64,000 nt of DNA from Burkholderia sp. WP9 (GTDB taxonomy: Bacteria > Pseudomonadota > Gammaproteobacteria > Burkholderiales > Burkholderiaceae), in the NCBI RefSeq assembly GCF_900104795.1, contig NZ_FNTG01000005.1, positions 124,001-188,000 on the forward strand. The letters are read 5' to 3'. A program made the position numbers and the translations under genes. Positions 61,465 to 64,000 of this stretch are shown here, in pieces. The first letter of the stretch is position 1, and each line of letters starts with the position of its first letter. The notes below the pieces were generated by a model that did not search any database, had not been told where the DNA came from, and saw only the letters and a program-made list of their open reading frames with translations.

Positions 61465-62664
61465 CTAGAACTTGTGACGGATCCCGATACGAACGGCAGC
61501 CTGTCGGTCACTCGTTGAAGGCGTTAGCCCATTGATAGACGCGACAGCGGTTGCACCCGTCGAATCCGTACCTGAGGCCTTTTGGTACACGCCAATGACG
61601 TAGACGTCTGTGCGTTTCGACAAGAAGTAGTCGACCCCAAGTGAACCCTGGTAGTATTTAGCACCCCCGTTGACGCCTCCAGGGACGGTCACGTCGTTAC
61701 CCTTGGTGTAATTGACTCCAGTGTCCACAAGTAACGCTGGGGTAATTTGATACCTGAAGTTGAGCTCGGCATTGTTAAACGTCGCGTTCCCGGAGTACCC
61801 TCGCGGATTTGGCCCGGAGGTTCCGGCATCGCCAAGCCCTCTGAACTGCACGTTAGAGTAAGTAGCGCCAATGGTGGCTGAGCCGACAGTAAATGCACCG
61901 CCCGCCGCAATCACCTGGTATGTATGTGCCGAAGCGAACCCGCTTACCACTGGAGACGAAATAAAATTTGCGGCGGGCGTTACGGCAGTACTGGCACCGT
62001 TGTCTCCGAAGAAACTTACGTTAGCGTTCCTGACATTTAGATAACCGGCGCCGACCGAGACTGCACCGGCAGTGTAACCAGCACCTAGCGACCAGACCTG
62101 ATTGCGCGACACGTCGCCAGCAACGCCGCCCAGACTATAAACACCGCCGAACGAAATTCCGCCATACTTGACGCTGGTAAATTTGATCGCATTGTTCGTT
62201 CGGTAGGTGTTGTTGAAGTTGTCGAGATCGCCAGGGTGCGCTGCGATGTAACCTCCTCCCTGATCAGCCACTTCAAACTGACCTACATAGTCAACGACGG
62301 AATCGTATTGCCGACCGAAGGTCAACGTACCGAACTGGTTCGAAAGACCGACGTACGCCTGCCTCCCGAACAACAGGCCTTGCGTACTCCCGCGATTTTT
62401 CACACCCAACGAGCCAGTATTCACGTCAAATCCACTCTCTAACAGGAATATCGCCTTCATCGCTCCTCCAAGATCCTCGACCCCACGCAATCCCCATCGA
62501 GTACCCTGCATCACTCCGCTTGATAAATTGTAAAGATTGTGCCATCCTGCATTCGAAGTGTAATTCACTCCTTCGTCAACGATCCCGTACAGCGTGACAG
62601 CACTCTGAGCAAAAGTGCGGGTCGATATACTAAGTAGTGCTAATACAATGACAGATTTTTTCAT
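61465..62664 (-). CDS. Outer-membrane general porin (OmpC-like, Burkholderia type)
   Basis: 399 aa. Signal peptide MKKSVIVLALLSISTRTFAQ, then SAVTLYGIVDEGVNYTSNAG, the standard start of these trimeric 16-strand porins. MKAIFLLESGFDVNTGSLG, LTFGRQYDSVVDYV and the C-terminal AAVRIGIRHKF (final Phe needed for outer-membrane insertion) confirm it. GGAGAT lies 7 nt before the ATG. Monocistronic. Confidence 0.93.
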   Translation of the reverse strand: MKKSVIVLALLSISTRTFAQSAVTLYGIVDEGVNYTSNAGWHNLYNLSSGVMQGTRWGLRGVEDLGGAMKAIFLLESGFDVNTGSLGVKNRGSTQGLLFGRQAYVGLSNQFGTLTFGRQYDSVVDYVGQFEVADQGGGYIAAHPGDLDNFNNTYRTNNAIKFTSVKYGGISFGGVYSLGGVAGDVSRNQVWSLGAGYTAGAVSVGAGYLNVRNANVSFFGDNGASTAVTPAANFISSPVVSGFASAHTYQVIAAGGAFTVGSATIGATYSNVQFRGLGDAGTSGPNPRGYSGNATFNNAELNFRYQITPALLVDTGVNYTKGNDVTVPGGVNGGAKYYQGSLGVDYFLSKRTDVYVIGVYQKASGTDSTGATAVASINGLTPSTSDRQAAVRIGIRHKF

Positions 62665-63041
62665 GTTTTTTTATCTCCATGGTCATGGTTGTTATCTAAG
62701 CCAATCGGCTAGACCGTCTGCGGCAGATCTTCTCAGAGCTCGCGCTGGACATTCGCACCGCCATAGGCCCGTTCATCGACCTACAATCCAGGCGCACAAG
62801 TGGATCGATCCCAGATTGCCGCAGAGCCCCGCGACGGGGGGGCGTGGCTGATAGCCGCGGCCTTTTATCGACGGAAGCCAGGTTCGTCGCCGACCGACCA
62901 GCTGGATTAACGGGGCAGAGCAGTTGCGCACGTCGTTGCCAATGTCCACCCATCCGAGGATTCCGCGCGGCGCCGGTAACCGATCTCCCTGATCCGTGGG
63001 CCGGCGCCTCGCGGCGGCCATTCTCATCGCGCTCCATAAGG
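62665..63041. other. 377-bp gap between porin and FAH-family gene
   Basis: No gene supported; frames on both strands lack motifs. The first ~40 bases upstream of the porin are AT-rich and probably hold its promoter. Confidence 0.4.
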
Positions 63042-63887
63042 CTAGCCGCGCACTGCTTCCATTACGATCGGATTACGCAGCGGCATGAATCCCTCGACGG
63101 TTACTTCGCACACATCGCCCGGCTTCATGAGCAGCTTCGGCTCGCGCGCCCAACCAACGCCCGATGGCGTGCCCGTCACGATGATGTCGCCGGCTTCGAG
63201 TGTGATCGCCTCGCTGATGGTCGAGATCAGCGTCTCGATATCGAACACCATCGTGTCGATGGACGCCGATTGCACGACTTCACCATTCAGGAGGGTCTCC
63301 AGTTGCAAACCGCGCGCGCCGTGCGGGACTTCGTCCGGAGTCACGAGTTCGGGACCGAAAGCGCCTGTGCCGTCGAAGTTCTTGCCGATGGTCCACTGTG
63401 GCGTCTTGAACTGATAGTCGCGCACGGAGCCGTCATTGAAGAGCGCGTAGCCCCCCACATGCGAGAGCGCGTCGGCCTTCTCGATGTGCCGGCCACCGCT
63501 TTTCAGCACAACCGCCAGTTCACCTTCGAAGTCGAGCGCGCTCGACGCACGGGGGTGCACAATCGGTTCATTGTGCGCGACCAGACTGGTGTTCGCACGC
63601 ATGAACAACGTGGGATAGTCCGGCTGTTCTAACTTGCTTTCTTGCGTGTGGGCGTTGTAGTTCAGGCCGACGCAGATTATCTTGCCGGCGCGCGTAAGCG
63701 GCGGCAGGAACTTTAGCTCGTCCACAGCGCGCTCGCCGCTAAGGTCAGCGCCGGCTGCATACGATACGAGATCGACGTTTCTTGCGAGCAGGTCGTCGAG
63801 CGATGCTGGACCGAGCACCTTCACCTTGCCGTCTTTCACCAAACCCAGCGTGCGCTGGCCGCCTTCTTCAAACTGCACGAATCGCAT
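63042..63887 (-). CDS. Fumarylacetoacetate hydrolase-family protein
   Basis: 281 aa from ATG 63887. CVGLNYNAHTQESKL (~73-87), metal-binding DFEGELAVVL (~119-128) and GYALFNDGSVRDYQ (Asp, ~149), then IVTGTPSGVGWAREP. These are the Mg-dependent acylpyruvase/hydratase-type FAH enzymes that act in catabolism of aromatics and sugars (for example 2-keto-3-deoxy acids). Probable start of a minus-strand operon; whether it relates to the MocA-family oxidoreductase nearby is unknown. Confidence 0.87.
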   Translation of the reverse strand: MRFVQFEEGGQRTLGLVKDGKVKVLGPASLDDLLARNVDLVSYAAGADLSGERAVDELKFLPPLTRAGKIICVGLNYNAHTQESKLEQPDYPTLFMRANTSLVAHNEPIVHPRASSALDFEGELAVVLKSGGRHIEKADALSHVGGYALFNDGSVRDYQFKTPQWTIGKNFDGTGAFGPELVTPDEVPHGARGLQLETLLNGEVVQSASIDTMVFDIETLISTISEAITLEAGDIIVTGTPSGVGWAREPKLLMKPGDVCEVTVEGFMPLRNPIVMEAVRG

Positions 63888-64000
63888 GTCATCCTCCTCA
63901 AGTGTTGAGTTCAATATTGCCTGGCTCTAGGTTTGCGAGGTTCGCTGCACGCATTGCGGATCTAACTTGTGCAGGTCTCGCCTAAGAATTTTTCCGGTAC

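Noticed and set aside
62844..63632. Plus-strand frame of 262 codons
   Set aside because: Mostly antisense to the FAH-family gene, whose metal-binding motifs are clear.
1..64000. CRISPR arrays, tRNA and rRNA genes
   Set aside because: No regularly spaced direct repeats, cloverleaf-like sequence or rRNA signature was seen on either strand.

Overview
The window is a GC-rich Burkholderiaceae sequence, most like Paraburkholderia, Caballeronia or Burkholderia. This rests on codon use, an OmpC-type Burkholderia porin, many IS families typical of this group, and a KfrA-like gene beside an integrase. The KfrA/integrase pair and the density of insertion sequences suggest a secondary replicon or megaplasmid. 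No rRNA or tRNA gene and no CRISPR array was seen.

Layout. (1) 1-6152: a polyamine/opine-type ABC permease, then a tightly coupled set for oxidising a secondary amine or imino acid: two DAO-type flavoproteins, a small [2Fe-2S] protein, a flavoprotein with a C-terminal BFD-like domain, and RidA. A glcF remnant and glcG follow. A 49-aa ORF, ATGA-coupled at both ends, lies in this operon. (2) 6153-7734: decayed DNA. (3) 7735-18979: a minus-strand operon with a sugar-type (CUT2) ABC transporter, two dehydrogenases, a YciI-like protein, hydroxyquinol 1,2-dioxygenase, maleylacetate reductase and a PRISE reductase, divergent from an XRE/MmyB-type regulator. No ring hydroxylase is present. (4) 19143-21846: type II dehydroquinase and an MHS transporter, divergent from a frameshifted IclR regulator (quinate/shikimate-type uptake and use).

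(5) 22362-30456: IS6, a 5'-truncated papain/C39-like protein gene, and an IS66 element whose tnpC is split by a 2.6-kb serine-recombinase element. The empty target can be rebuilt to the base. (6) 31001-43679: a toxin-antitoxin-rich island. Two inverted ccdAB copies flank a segment bounded by a 19-bp perfect inverted repeat. Inside are parD with a start-less parE, vapBC, a phd/relE-type pair, a DUF1488 protein, a YhcG-type nuclease and a three-gene tyrosine-recombinase operon with a DUF6262-like partner. (7) 44080-54747: a protein made only of repeated HTH/winged-helix units, its decayed second copy, IS6, IS5 and IS110 remnants, a frameshifted GGDEF/EAL gene, and a second YhcG-type nuclease whose 3' end was cut by IS6. 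(8) 54871-58382: a minus-strand run of KfrA-like, small, SET-domain and small genes, divergent from a tyrosine integrase. (9) 58778-63887: LysR regulator with a divergent Gfo/Idh/MocA oxidoreductase, a DUF2867 fragment, a porin and a fumarylacetoacetate-hydrolase-family enzyme.

Regions 1, 3, 4 and 9 look like catabolic functions of a soil or plant-associated bacterium. Regions 5-7 are a nested accessory zone in which most genes are damaged. All family calls are from reading motifs by eye; no database search was possible.
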